A stretch of DNA of 64,000 nt from Prorocentrum cordatum (taxonomy: Eukaryota > Sar > Dinophyceae > Prorocentrales > Prorocentraceae): contig CAUYUJ010003669.1 in the NCBI GenBank assembly GCA_963575745.1, positions 806,289 through 870,288 on the forward strand. The letters run 5' to 3'. Positions 41,226 to 51,789 of the stretch are shown piece after piece. Both the position numbers and the translations under genes were made by a program. The notes beneath the pieces are model-generated. The model was not told the DNA's origin. It ran no database searches and saw nothing but the letters and a program-made list of their open reading frames with translations. Each line of letters starts with the position of its first letter. Positions within the stretch are counted from its first letter, which is position 1.

Positions 41226-43729
41226 TCAAGTAGACAGAGCGGCCCACCTCATCACGGAGGCCTCCTGCACAGACATGCCAGCGGCTCCACAAGCAGCAAG
41301 CTGGTCAGCACGTTCATTCAGATAATGCCCAGTATGAGAGGTGACCTTCTGCCGGGCGATAGACGAACGAACGCGATCAAGGATGCGCCGAGATCTCAAA
41401 ACCAGGGTGAGATTACGACGAGGCCGCACACGACGTCGGATAACATCAGCAGCATACGTAGAGTCATATTCAAGAACGAATGAGAGTTCATCAGCTGGAG
41501 CATGAGCACGCTCGTATTCCAAGATCCAGCAAAGTGCAAAGTACATGCCGGCAAATTCACCCGCGCTGTTGGAGTGAAGCGTGGCTCCAACAAAACCAGG
41601 ATCATGCTAAGACAGAACCGTGGGCCCACAAAAGTCAAGTAGAGCAGGCCATCCATCACGTGCCACACAAAAGCCCCAGCCAGACGCGTCGCCATTATCG
41701 TCGTGGTGGGAGGAGCCGTCAGATGATAGTGCAATCAGAGCAGGCGCTCGAAACACACCATGGCGTGGCTGCGGAGGAAGCACATCACGCCGAGGGGCAG
41801 GCCCAGGACGCGGGAGATGCAGAGCTCGCGGCCGAGGTAGCGGAGGAAGAGCTCGTCGATATAGATCAGCAGGAGGCTGCGAGCGAGGGGCGTCCAGGGT
41901 CAAGGAAACTGGGCGCCCCAACCGTCGATCAGCCAAAGCTTGCGTGGCGATTGCATTTACACGAAGAAGGTATTGTGAAACAGCAATGGCATCAGCACGC
42001 GAGACATTGGCAGGCAGGCGCTCAGGTACAAGCCCACATCGAGCAAGACAGGCAGGTAAGTGCAGCGGGAACAGGTTACCAGGTACCGCAGCATCAAGAA
42101 GAACACGTTCAGCTGCATTGTGGGGGCAGTCCCACAATCTGTGCGCGGTCGCCTCGACTTCCGCGACGCACCGCGGGCAGAAGCCATCAGAATCACTGAA
42201 CGGGATGCGTGAAATAGCCAGCGATGTCCAAAGACCTGCCGACAGCAGGGCGGGTCCACCAAAGCAGAGGGTCATACTATGGTGGTGAAGGCGGACTTCA
42301 GCATGCTCACGAAGCCCACATTCAAGTCCAGCAAAATCCTTAGGCCGACGTAAGGCCTCTCCCCGAGCCACCACAAACCGTAAAAATGCTCGAAGATATT
42401 GAAGGTGCTTCTTTACCTTGGCAGCTCGAGCAAGGGTGCGAGCCGCTGGGCGTTGAGCCAGAGCGAGAAGATCAGGCCTCAGGCTAAAGCGAAATACACG
42501 TCCATTGCAGGTAAGCGTGGTAGCCGTCACCCAAGCAATGTCAAGGTAACGGCAAGCACGGGCCAAATGTACCGCGGGCCCTGCACGTAGAGCAAGCCGG
42601 TGCTGATACATAAAGTCCCAGTCCGCATAAGATATGACACCCGCAAGCAGCATATGGTTAACCTGGCGTACAACTGTGTGAACGGAGACGCAAGCCACGT
42701 CAGTACGATGCAGCCCTGGGCCGAGCGCGCGGGCAAGGGCACGAGAGTGTCGTGAGACAGTCCCAGCACGAGCTCGTCCCATCAAGGAAACAGCAGCACA
42801 ATGGCCCAGTTTCATACGCTGTGCCTGCGTCAGAGCATAACCTCCGTCAGCCCAAAGAGCAGCCGCAGCGCCCTCGACGGCAGCGCCACGTTGGACCACA
42901 GGGAGGTGTTGAACAGTGCTCGCTCGAGCCACGAATGCGCCAACACGGCGAGGAGCGACCGATGCAGTAGCACTGCAGCCACTCACCAAATCGATCCCAA
43001 GATATCTGAACGACTTCTTAGCAGGAATCTGAGCCAAGTCATGAAAAATGCATCGAAGAGGCCGCCGACCACGAGGCTGAACAGCTCCGCGAGCACACTT
43101 AGGTATGTTGAGTACAGGGCCCAGAGCACAATCGAGGTCCATGGTAGCGAGAAGGACCTCATTGAGCGCCGCCCACGAATCAGTAAGGATCAGCCGATCA
43201 TCCAGATAAGAGTAGTGTAGAGCACCTGGAACTCGTCTTTGAAGCTGAAGACGCCATAACGTCGATCCCAGATTACAAAAGAAACAGGCCAACGGACAGC
43301 CTTGTGGTACTCCGAGAAGGTTCGGGCCAGCCAGCCAGACATCTGAGGGTTGATTATCTACAAATAACAACCGAGTAAGGTTGCGATAGTTCTGAAGAAC
43401 CGCAGTACATACAGGTAGGCACAAGTGTGCTGATATCATCTCCAGGTTCGGTAAGTCCAGTCTGTCAAAGCACTTCTCAAGATCCATGGAGAGTACATAG
43501 CGTGGCAGCGATGCCCCTAACCTTGCTTTCGCGAGCTCGGCCTGCACGTGCCAGAGGATCTCGGGGCAGCTGTGGCGGGGCATCGCTCCCGCAAGACCAG
43601 CAGGTTTCCACCTCATCAGCCATGTATTCAAGGACGCCGCATGCATTTTCGCCCACAGCCGATAGGTGATAGCCATAACCGTAAGGGGACGTCGGTCACC
43701 AGGTGGTGAGTCAGGTCCTTTAGGAATGA
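41226..43729 (-). pseudogene. LINE-type non-LTR retrotransposon, RT and RNase H (5'-truncated, one stop)
   Basis: The frame from ATG 43676 (open upstream through FLIPKGPD and GDRRPLTVMAITYRLWAK) encodes an RT. Motif A is LSMDLEKCFDRLD, motif B is GVPQGCPLACFF, catalytic YLDD is at residues 157-160, and FRYLGIDL follows. A CCHC finger (CPRC...H...C) is at 500-517. RNase H begins with SSDGSS (D653). A single in-frame TAG at 41607-41609 interrupts RNase H. Beyond it the same frame supplies NSAGEFAG (Glu), EYDSTYAADV (Asp) and GHYLNERADQLA (final block), ending at 41226. ORF1 and endonuclease are missing, as expected of a 5'-truncated LINE copy. Except for the stop, the catalytic residues are intact, so inactivation looks recent. 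It lies inside a Mei2-like gene on the same strand. Confidence 0.88.
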
Positions 43730-44203
43730 GAAATTGCTCGCGGATGCGAAATCCGTCGGAAGATACACGAAGTCGAACTGCTCCTCGAAGCCCTTGCTGT
43801 TAACCAGATCGACCAGCTCGTCACGGATTAGAGTGGTGGGCAGATTGCGCATCACTACCGCGGTCCGCTGGTCGGCGCTCGAGCCGATTTGATCGTACAC
43901 CACTCTTGGGACAAAGGCGGCCGCATTCGCTTTCAAGGGCGTGCGCAGACTGCCCGACTCCTGACCAAAGAGCGCTACATCCAGCTTCAAAGTCTGCACC
44001 TGCGCGGGACACATCGCTCCGCTGGAAAGCTCCGCAACGTCCCCGGCATCCTCGCCGTCCCGGATTTCCCACTCTGACCGATACACTGGAAAACAAGCAC
44101 AGCGAGTCGATGCAATCGCCTTGCTGGGTACATCACCAGGCGCGCTTGCTTTTATCATGACGGACGCGTATCGAAACATCGAAGCGTTCGACGAGGCGCA
44201 CAC
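43730..44203 (-). pseudogene. Mei2-like RRM gene, N-terminal half (upstream of insertion)
   Basis: From ATG 44203 on minus. About 85 residues of linker lead to SLRTPLKANAAAFVP, then RTAVVMRNLPTTLIRDELVD, LVNSKGFEEQFDFVYLP and TDFASASNF. This is the first half of a Mei2-type RRM (RNP2-like VVMRNLP at 116-122, and FDFVYLPxDF). It breaks at the point where GYAFVN should follow. The frame then runs into the LINE and stops at 43628. The second half is at 39774-40157. An SL-like site lies 90 nt upstream of the ATG on the same strand, so this may itself be a retroposed copy. Confidence 0.8.
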
Positions 44204-44292
44204 AACGTGTTCGGTACTGGCGGGAAGGAGTTATCAAGCCGTGTGTTATGCTGTCGAATGGGGAATACGATTTGGACGTCGGGCCCAACTGG

Positions 44293-44314
44293 CTGTAGCT
44301 AAAATGGCGACAGA
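44293..44314 (-). other. Possible degenerate spliced-leader relic upstream of the Mei2-like gene
   Basis: The minus strand matches the dinoflagellate SL at 17 of 22 positions, including GCCATTTT. On its own this is close to chance level for a window this size. Its position and strand, 90 nt before the ATG at 44203, make it worth noting. Confidence 0.4.
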
Positions 44315-44329
44315 GGCGTTGTGGGGGGT

Positions 44330-44600
44330 TGTTGGGCGCAACTTGCGGCCTCTTGGACCATCTTGGCGCATTTGGGGGTCCGCAAAGGGTCATCTTAGAC
44401 CGTCTTGGTGCCCTCTTCGGGATTTCCCTAGCCGTGCTGCACAACGGACCGAAATGCGTGTGCGGGAAAGAAGCCCGGGAATATAGTTGGGCAAGCCCCC
44501 CAAAACTGGCCTCAGTACCCCCAAGAGGCCTTCTAGAGACTGTACTCGAGAAGGTTCCCCAAATGATTCGAAGAGGCTTCTTAGAAGCCTGCAGGAATTA
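44330..44600. repeat. CCAAGAGG-type repeat block (mixed orientation)
   Basis: CCTCTTGG and CCAAGAGGC modules, as in the other blocks of this family. Confidence 0.7.
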
Positions 44601-44654
44601 AGAGGACTCCCCAGAGCGCCCAATAGGCTCAATACACACACGCACACATACGTT

Positions 44655-44860
44655 TCCCGTCAGCGGCAAGTCGGCGAACTCCGCTCCAGCGAGAAACTAG
44701 AAAGGAGTACTAACTAGCGAATTGGCCGGCAGGCAAAGAGGGGGGGGGACTAGAGGAACAAAAATACGCTCAGACGTCGAAGAGTTCGACGAAGAGCAGC
44801 CGGGTAGGGCAGCAGCATCCAGGCGCGCAGGGCCAGAGCGCGGTGGGCGGCCGTGGCAAA
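44655..44860. repeat. ~200-bp dispersed direct repeat, left copy
   Basis: Contains GGCGAACTCCGCTCCAGCG, CACTAACTAGCGAATTGGCC-like sequence and CGCGCAGGGCCAGAGCGC. The right copy is at 46848-47045. A CACACACG tract precedes it. Confidence 0.7.
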
Positions 44861-44999
44861 CCACGGTGGCAAGGGTGGCGGGAAGGCGGCTGCCATCAGC
44901 TGGAGCTGGCGGGCGGGCGCAGGGGGACACCACGACCGGCAGATTTACCGCAGCGCGCCGAAGGGTAGGCACAGCACTGAGCCGTGCGGAGGCAGAAGC

Positions 45000-45340
45000 A
45001 ACGCGGCCAGATGGCTGGCAGTGACAGGGGCATTGCGGCGTGACCGCCCAAGGGCGCGCCAGATGGCCAGGGGGCCGGGAGAGGTGGGGCAGGAGGCGGC
45101 GTGCGAAACGTCCCATGCGCCCGCAAAGCAACGGGAGGGGGAAGCGCGGGGCTGCCGGAAGGAGGTGGCAACGCAGCCAAATGGCTGGCAGTGACAGGGG
45201 CATGGCGGCGTGACCGCCCAAGGACGTCCTCTTGGCCAGAGGGCAGAGAGGGGTGGGCAGGTGACGGTGGGCGAAGCGCCCCAGGCGCCCGCAGGCGGCG
45301 GGGCGGAACAGCATCGCAACGGGAGGAGGCAGCGCGGGGC
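45000..45340. repeat. ~171-bp tandem duplication
   Basis: GGCTGGCAGTGACAGGGGCA and GGCGTGACCGCCCAAGG occur at about 45014 and 45184. Long minus-strand frames across this region are repeat products. Confidence 0.8.
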
Positions 45341-45368
45341 AGCCGCGGAAGGATGGGAGAACCGAACG

Positions 45369-45830
45369 GTGCAGAAGCCAGGTAGCAACGCAAGGCGGCC
45401 CAATGAGCGGTCCGCCGTGGTGCAGCAGAGAAGCAGCAAAATGGTGCAGGGGACAGTGAGTGAGCGACGCGCGTTCCATACGTGTGGTGCGTCGCGGGGG
45501 GGCGGCGGAGGGGAGCACCGAAAGGTGCAGAAGCCAGGTAACGACGGTGGGCGGCCCAATTTGCGGTCCAGCGTGGTGCAGAAAAGAAGCACCGAAATGG
45601 CGCAGGGGACAGTGAGTGAGCGACGCTTGTCCCAAACGGGAGGTACGTCGCGAGGGGGCGGCGGCGGGGAGCACCGAAAGAAGCAGAAGCTGGGTAACGA
45701 CGCTGGGCGGCCCAATGAACGGTCCAGCGTGGTGCAGCAGACAAGCACCGAAGCGGTGCAAAGAACAGTGCGTGAGCGACGCGCGTCCCAAACGGGAGGT
45801 ACGTCTCAAGGCGAAGAAGTGAGGGAGGGC
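45369..45830. repeat. ~156-bp tandem array, three copies
   Basis: Units start near 45369, 45526 and 45682. Each has a GTGCAGAAGCCAGGTAAC-like start, GGCGGCCCAAT, CAGTGAGTGAGCGACGC (or GCGTGAG) and GGGAGCACCGAAA. The 395- and 383-residue minus frames here reflect this repeat. Confidence 0.85.
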
Positions 45831-46085
45831 ACCGAAGAAGTGCCAAGCCAGGTGCGGAGAGGCGCCCAGCCCAAAGGGCCACACGCCTCATGCAATGTGG
45901 TCTGTCGCGGCGGAAGAGGGAGGGAGCACCGAAGTGGTGCAAGGAACAATGAAGGGCGGCGACGCCAAGGCGAGAAGGGAGGAGGGGGGAGGGCCATGTG
46001 TGGAGTGGCGCGATGCCCGCGGGCGTCACGTCCCGTAGAGGTGCCAAGTGCAGCCTGGTAGTGGTGGCTGCAGCGGTGCAGGTGT
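45831..46085. other. Spacer
   Basis: Decaying repeat sequence. No gene recognised. Confidence 0.4.
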
Positions 46086-46275
46086 TTAGCGCCGAGGGCG
46101 GGCGCCAGGGGCGTCGTCCCAGACAATGTCAAAGTGGCGGTTGCCGGGCTTGCCGCCTTTATCGCGCCCTTTGCCTTGCTTGGCGGCCTCGCGCTCCCGC
46201 GTCTCTTGCCTGCGCGTGTTTTCGACCTGCTGGTTGCGCCAGACCTGGTCCCAGTCCACGTGGATACCTTCCCAC
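46086..46275 (-). CDS. Possible terminal exon of an unidentified protein
   Basis: After a TG-repeat and a GGGAAG|G that could be a 3' splice site, the minus strand reads GIHVDWDQVWRNQQVENTRR, QETREREAAKQGKGRDKGGK and PGNRHFDIVWDDAPGARPRR, then TAA. The charged composition and aromatic residues look more like real protein than the flanking repeats do. No upstream exon was found, and the family is not recognised. Confidence 0.3.
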
Positions 46276-46600
46276 AAGCACACACACACACACACGCATC
46301 CTAGGAACCAGAAGCATTCCTGACGCCTCATCGTTCGCACGAACTTGTTGTATGATATCATTCCTTACCCCCTAGGGTGTTCTAGTATACATAGATGTAT
46401 GTATATGTATATATATAAATACACCAAGCCAAGCTCACGCAGACGGACATCATCGCGCAAGGATCGCCATGTGGGAGCGTACTTCCTGATGGAGGCTTCG
46501 AGAGTGTGTGAAGGATGAAGGAGCAGGCCCCAAGAGATCCCGCTGCACTGAGCAAATGCACAGAGCAGCTGCCCGAAGGAAGCTTTTGAGAGGCCTCGGG
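46276..46600. other. CA and TA simple repeats, then spacer
   Basis: ACACACACACAC near 46278-46296 and a GTATATGTATATATATAAAT stretch near 46398-46420. No gene. Confidence 0.6.
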
Positions 46601-46847
46601 AGGCTCGCGGTCGGTGGCCTGTCTTCAGCAGATTTGAAGACCTCCTGGGCGTCTCGAGATCCCCGCGGACTATCTTGGAAGTGTCTTCGGAGGTCCCTTG
46701 GTAACCCTGGGGCCAGCATTGGGCAATTTGGGTCATCTACGGGCTTCCAGAGTCAGTCGAAGCCGTCCTGGCCGCGGCCTCCGGGATCCTTCAGGCCCTA
46801 TTGCGCCTTGCTGGGGAACGTCAAGGTGTGGCGCTACACACTTTTTC

Positions 46848-47045
46848 GTAAGCGGCGAGGCGGCGAAATCCGCCCCAGCGTAACAGCTGGGTAGGGGCAC
46901 TAACTGGCGAATCGGCCGGCGTGCAAGAAGGGGGAGGGGGGAGGCCGACGAGAGGAAGGCAGGACGCTCGGACGCCAAAGACTTCGATGAGCAACCGGCG
47001 GGCGGCAGCGCCCGGCGCGCAGGGCCAGAGCGCCGTGGCGCTGCA
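46848..47045. repeat. ~200-bp dispersed direct repeat, right copy
   Basis: Diverged copy of 44655-44860: GGCGAAATCCGCCCCAGCG, CACTAACTGGCGAATCGGCC and CGCGCAGGGCCAGAGCGCC. The two copies flank the 171- and 156-bp arrays. Confidence 0.7.
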
Positions 47046-48590
47046 CACGGTACCAGACAGATGGCGCGCCTCTCTTCTCACAGAGGCGATGTGCGGCACG
47101 ACTCGTCGGCTTGCCGAGGGCTTGTCGAGAGCCCCCGCCGGCAGCGTCGAGGGCTTGTCGACGGCTAGTCGACGGCTTGGCGACGTAACGTTCTCTTCGA
47201 CACCCTGTATATGCCATTCCTCCTTTTGCCGTTGGAACTCTTGTCATTTGATCGCGAAGTTCCTTTCGGAAGGCCCTCGCGACGTATGCTTGCCAGGCGC
47301 TTGTTCCCAAGGGGGCCAGAGCAGGACCTCCTTACCGGCCCTGCTGGCCTGGGACTACTGCTTGTCCTCGTCGGCTTGTCGAGGGCCCTCGCCGGCCGCG
47401 GGGCGCCGACCGCTCTCCCGCCGGCGATCGCGATCGGGCGGAAGCACGGCCCGTGTGCTCCTCCCCATCCTCATCCTCCGCCTCCGCTCCTTCTCCTCGG
47501 CGACGATTTGAGGCTCCAGGACATGGCGCGGGGAGCCCCAGTCCACCCCTTTGCGGTCGGGGCTCCAGCCCGGGAGCCTCCGGAGGCGGGCCCCGCGGCG
47601 CAGATGTCTGAGCGCCGCTGGAAGGATGTGACAGCCAGCCGCTGCAAGCTGTCTTCAGGGCACAGATGGGCTGCCTGCCCGCACGTGCGCTCACGGAGCT
47701 ATACAAACAATGCCACGGTGGCGAGCAGGCCTCGGAAGATCGCACTGCCAACTCGCCTTGGCAGCTTGAAAACGTTCCCACGCGGCTTTGGCGGTTTGTA
47801 GGCGAGTCAACAGCCTTCGTAACTAGAAAGCGTGCCTGCTCGGCCCATGCGATTCGTGGGCGAGTCGCCTTCGCGGCCTAAAGGCGCGCCAGCTCGGCTT
47901 GTGCGCTTAGTAAGCGAATTCTGGAACAGCTCGTGTTCGAATTTGCCGTAGATCGCTGCAAGTTCATGTTGATAGCCCTGGAGCTCTGTAGAAAATGGCT
48001 GGTGCATGGCTCACGGATTACGGATACCCCAATCACCTATGAAGAAGCGAAACATTGTGGGCCTGCAAGAGGCACGCGAGCGACGTTGGCAGGCCCTGCC
48101 AAAGTGAGAGCCATTCCAAATGGCCCTACGATCAACGAAGTGGTGAACAGGAAGCCGCAAATGCTGACTGCCCTTATCGCTAAGCAAATAAGCATGGCGT
48201 CAAGAGACGTCACTGCAAATGCCTTGCGGTCTGCATTCGCCACGAAGGCAAACAGGACTGACCAAGTCAATCCTTGCAGGATGCACAAGTAAGACGAGAT
48301 GCCGTGATCGAGAATACAAACGTTGGCCCAAAGCGAATGGGCAGGAAACCGCACCCAAGTTACACTGGCATGCATGACTACCGGGGCCTTAGGACCGTCA
48401 ACAAAACCACTCGGGATGAAAAACGGGTCCTGGGGAATGGGTCTGTGGGTCGACGTCATGAAAAAATCATGTTGTCGGGTGTCTGGGTTTAGGTGTAGCG
48501 GAGCGGGGCATGGGAGGAGGAGGGGGAGGGCACGAGGACGAGCAGGACGAGCCGTCCGAACCCCTGGAAGCCGTCGGGGGGGGGACGGGG
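47046..48590. other. Intergenic; one hydrophobic minus ORF segment
   Basis: 47046-47780 is GC-rich without a recognised gene. On minus, about 48370-48040, a frame has hydrophobic stretches (YLCILQGLTWSVLFAFVANA and ICGFLFTTSLIVGPFGMALT) before its stop at 48037. It might be a decayed membrane-protein exon. Its N-terminal part runs into repeat-derived sequence. Confidence 0.3.
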
Positions 48591-48799
48591 GGCGGTCCCG
48601 AGGCCGCCTGAACGGCTGTCCGACCCCTCCCGGAAGCGACTTTGGGCCGCCGCTGGGATCGTCGTGGGGCTTCTTGGGGCCTGTTGGGCGCTTTTTTGGG
48701 GGGCGTCTTGGGGCATCTTGGGGGGGAGCTTGAGGCCTCAGCGGCCCATCGGTATCGAAAAGGCTGTAAGAGAAAGTCATAGATCTCCTGTGTGCGTGT

Positions 48800-49255
48800 G
48801 TGTTTGGAGGTTTTTGGTTCCTAAAACCTTCAAAATACCTTCATCGGAAGTTTCTTTTACAAAAAAGAGCCGTCGTAACACCTTCCAACAACTGTCCCCC
48901 GGATGGTGTTTTGGAAGAACCTTCCTAAAGCTATTCCAGAAACCTTCCTCGGGAAGGCATTTTTGAAGAACCTCCCTAAAACCTTCCGAAAACATTCCTC
49001 AAGAAGGTTGTTCTGTAAGAACTTTCCTAAACCTGCGCGAAACCATCCCCAGGATTGTTTTTTTGGAAGATCCCCCCAAAACATCCGGCAAACCTTCCGC
49101 AGGATGGTTTTATTGGAAGAACCTTCCTAAAATCTTACGAAAACCTTCATAGGGAAGGTTTTTTCTTGAAGAACCTCCATGGACCTTCCTGATGAAGGTT
49201 TTTGGGAAGAGCCTTCCTCAAACCTTCCAGAAACCTTCCTCTGGAAGGTTTTTTG
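48800..49255. repeat. AACCTTCC palindromic repeat array (left)
   Basis: About eight degenerate ~52-bp units of TTGGAAGAACCTTCCTAAAA followed by CCTTCC...CCTTCCTC and GGAAGGTTTTTT. AACCTTCC and GGAAGGTT alternate, so each unit can fold. Same family as 51790-53215. Confidence 0.9.
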
Positions 49256-49439
49256 AAAATTCGCTGGCCCAACGGGCCAGAGGCGTGCTAAGATCAACGG
49301 TAACTGGTAAACAGTATTTCAATATTTCTGGTTCGCGCGCGCGGGGCGGCCCCTGGGGGTCCCTGGACGGGACACACCCGATCAAAAGTACCCCGAGAGG
49401 AGCCCGGGACACACCCGAGACACGCCCGGGACACCCCCC

Positions 49440-50765
49440 CAGATCCTCCAGGATCGCCCCAAGAGGGCCCCAAGAGGCCCCCAACACAATCCAAGAGAGG
49501 TCCGAGACGCCCGAAGATCGCTCCACGGCGCCCAAGATGGCCTCCAGACGGCCCAAGAGGTCTCCAAGATGACCCAAGAAGCCTCCAAGATGCCCCAAGA
49601 GGCCTCCAGGAGCACTGGCAAGAGGGCCCCAAGAGGCAAACATCATCAATGTTTATTCTTAGGTTTTGGACAGAGTTGGGCGTTTCAACCTTTTCGGTTC
49701 CCCGACGCTCCTAAACGGCTCAAGAGGCCTCCAAGATCGCCCCAAGAGGGCCCAAGAGGCCCTCAAAAGGGCCCCAAGACGGCCCAAGACGGCTCCAAGA
49801 CGGCCCCAGAGGCCTCCAAGACGGCCCAAGAGGGCCCCAAGAACGCCCCCAACACGTCCAAGAGAGGTCCGAGACGCCCGAAGATCGCTCCACGACGCCC
49901 AAGATGGCCTCCGGACGGCCCAAGACGTCTCCAAGATGGCCCAAGAAGCCTCCAAGATGCCCCAAGAGGCCTCCAAGAGAACTCCCAAGAGGGCCCCAAG
50001 AGGCAAAAAACTGTGCTTTTCCTTTGGTTTTGGACAGATTTGGGCGTTTTAACCTTTTCGGTTCCCCGACGCCCCTAAACGGCTCAAGAGGCCTCCAAGA
50101 TCGCCCCAAGAGGGCCCAAGAGGCCCCCAAGAGGGCCCCAAGACGGCCCAAGACGGCTCCAAGACGGCCCCAGAGGCCTCCAGGACGGCCCAAGAGGGCC
50201 CCAAGAACGCCCCCAACACGGTCCAAGAGAGGTCCGAGACGCCCGAATATCGCTCCACGACGCCCAAGATGGCCTCCGGACGGCCCAAGACGTCTCCAAG
50301 ATGACCCAAGAAGCCTCCAAGATGCCCCAAGAGGCCTCCAGGAGCACTCCCAAGAGGGCCCCGAGAGGCACACAAACAATGCTTCTCCATCGGTTTTAGA
50401 CAGATTGGGGCGTTTCAACATTTTCGGTTCCCCGACGCCCCTAAACGGCTCAAGAGGCCTCCAAGATCGCCCCAAGAGGGCCCAAGAGGCCCCCAAGAGG
50501 GCTCCAAGATGGCCCAAGGCGGCTCCAAGACGGCCCAAGAGGCCTCCAAGACGGCCCAGGAGGGCCCCAAGAACGCTTCAAGAACGCCCCAAGAGGGGCT
50601 TCACGAAACAGAATTTCGAGGTCTCGGCCCTTAGAGGCCCCCGGGAGGCCCCAAGACGCCCCCAAAGGCCCCAAGAGGCCCCCAAGAGCCCCTCAAGCGG
50701 CCTGAAGAGGCCTCCAAAAGGCCCTCTGGAGGCCTCCAAAAAACCCTCCGGAGGCCCCCAGGACG
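49440..50765. repeat. CCAAGAGG-type block containing three ~363-bp tandem units
   Basis: GAGAGGTCCGAGACGCCCGA occurs near 49495, 49861 and 50226, giving a period of 362-365 bp. Each unit includes CCAAGAGG modules, then a core with TTTTGGACAGA(G/T)TTGGG and CTTTTCGGTTCCCCGACG. The last unit degenerates after 50570. Arg/Pro-rich plus frames and Leu/Gly-rich minus frames are products of the repeat. Confidence 0.9.
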
Positions 50766-50942
50766 CATGCAAGACTCCAGCCAGACGCGACTTGGGAAGC
50801 GCGGGTCGGGGTGGTCCTCCTCCCCCGCGTTCGGCCTCCAGCCTCGAGCCTCCACCCTCCACGACGACGACGACGACGCCGGCGGGCGGCGGCGGCGGGC
50901 GGCGGCGGCGGCGACGACGACGACAACAAAGGCGCTCCTCAT

Positions 50943-50970
50943 CGCTCCTCACCCCCCTCCTCCTTCATCC

Positions 50971-51002
<32 letters not shown>

Positions 51003-51520
51003 CTCCTCCTCTTCCTCGTCGTCCTCCTCCTCGTCGTCCTCCTCCTCCTCCTCCTCCTCCTCCTCCTCCTCCTCCTCCTCCCATTCAGAATGGACGACAT
51101 CCGACGACAAAGGCGCCCCTCATCGCTCCTCATCCCCTCCTCCCTCCTAATTTTCGTCCTCCTCTTTCTCGTCCTCCTCCTCCTCCTCCTCCTCCTCCTC
51201 CTCCTGTCCTCCTTCTCCTCCTCCTCCTGCTCCTTCCTCCTCCTCCTCCTCCTCCTCCCTCCCCCCCCCTCTCCTTCACCTCCTCCCCCCAATGCAAAAT
51301 GGACGGCAAATCACGACTGCAGAGGCGCCCCCTCATCGCTTCTCATCGCCCTCCTCCCTCTCCTCCTCCTCCTCCTCCTCCTCCTCCTCCTCCCTCCTCC
51401 TCCTTGTCGTTTCTCCTCCTCCTCCTTCTCCTCCTCCTCCTCCTCCCGTCCTCCTCCCGTCCTCCTCCCGTCCTCCTCCCGTCCTCCTCCTCCTCCTCCT
51501 CCTCCGCCTCCTCCTCCAAG
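50943..51520. repeat. (CTC)n microsatellite cluster
   Basis: Three CTC tracts (about 50943-51082, 51158-51262 and 51356-51515). They are separated by related spacers carrying GGCGCCCC(T)CATCGCT(C/T)CTCAT, so tract plus spacer is itself a repeated unit of about 200 bp. Confidence 0.9.
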
Positions 51521-51789
51521 ATGACCCAAGAGGACCCAAGGGTTCCCCTATCGCATAAAATGTCTCTTCCCCCGGCTCGAACGGCCCCACAGCGGGATAC
51601 CACGGGTAACACGCCCCCACGATGGCACCAAAGCCGTCAAAAACTGCAAACACCCAGAAGCGCCTTGAAATAACATCAACAAATTTATCGACAACTACAC
51701 AGCTCCCGACGCCGCAGCTCCACACTGCAAACGACCACTCGGACAGGCGACCACGGTGCGACAGTATGGGCCGGCGGAATGAGCGAAGC
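51521..51789. other. Spacer
   Basis: Unique sequence. No gene recognised. Confidence 0.4.

Noticed and set aside
44697-46047. 395- and 383-residue minus-strand ORFs
   Set aside because: Both follow the 156- and 171-bp tandem repeats, and each is open in an alternative frame of the other.
49904-51673. 589-residue Arg/Pro-rich plus-strand ORF
   Set aside because: Covers the 363-bp units and CTC tracts only.
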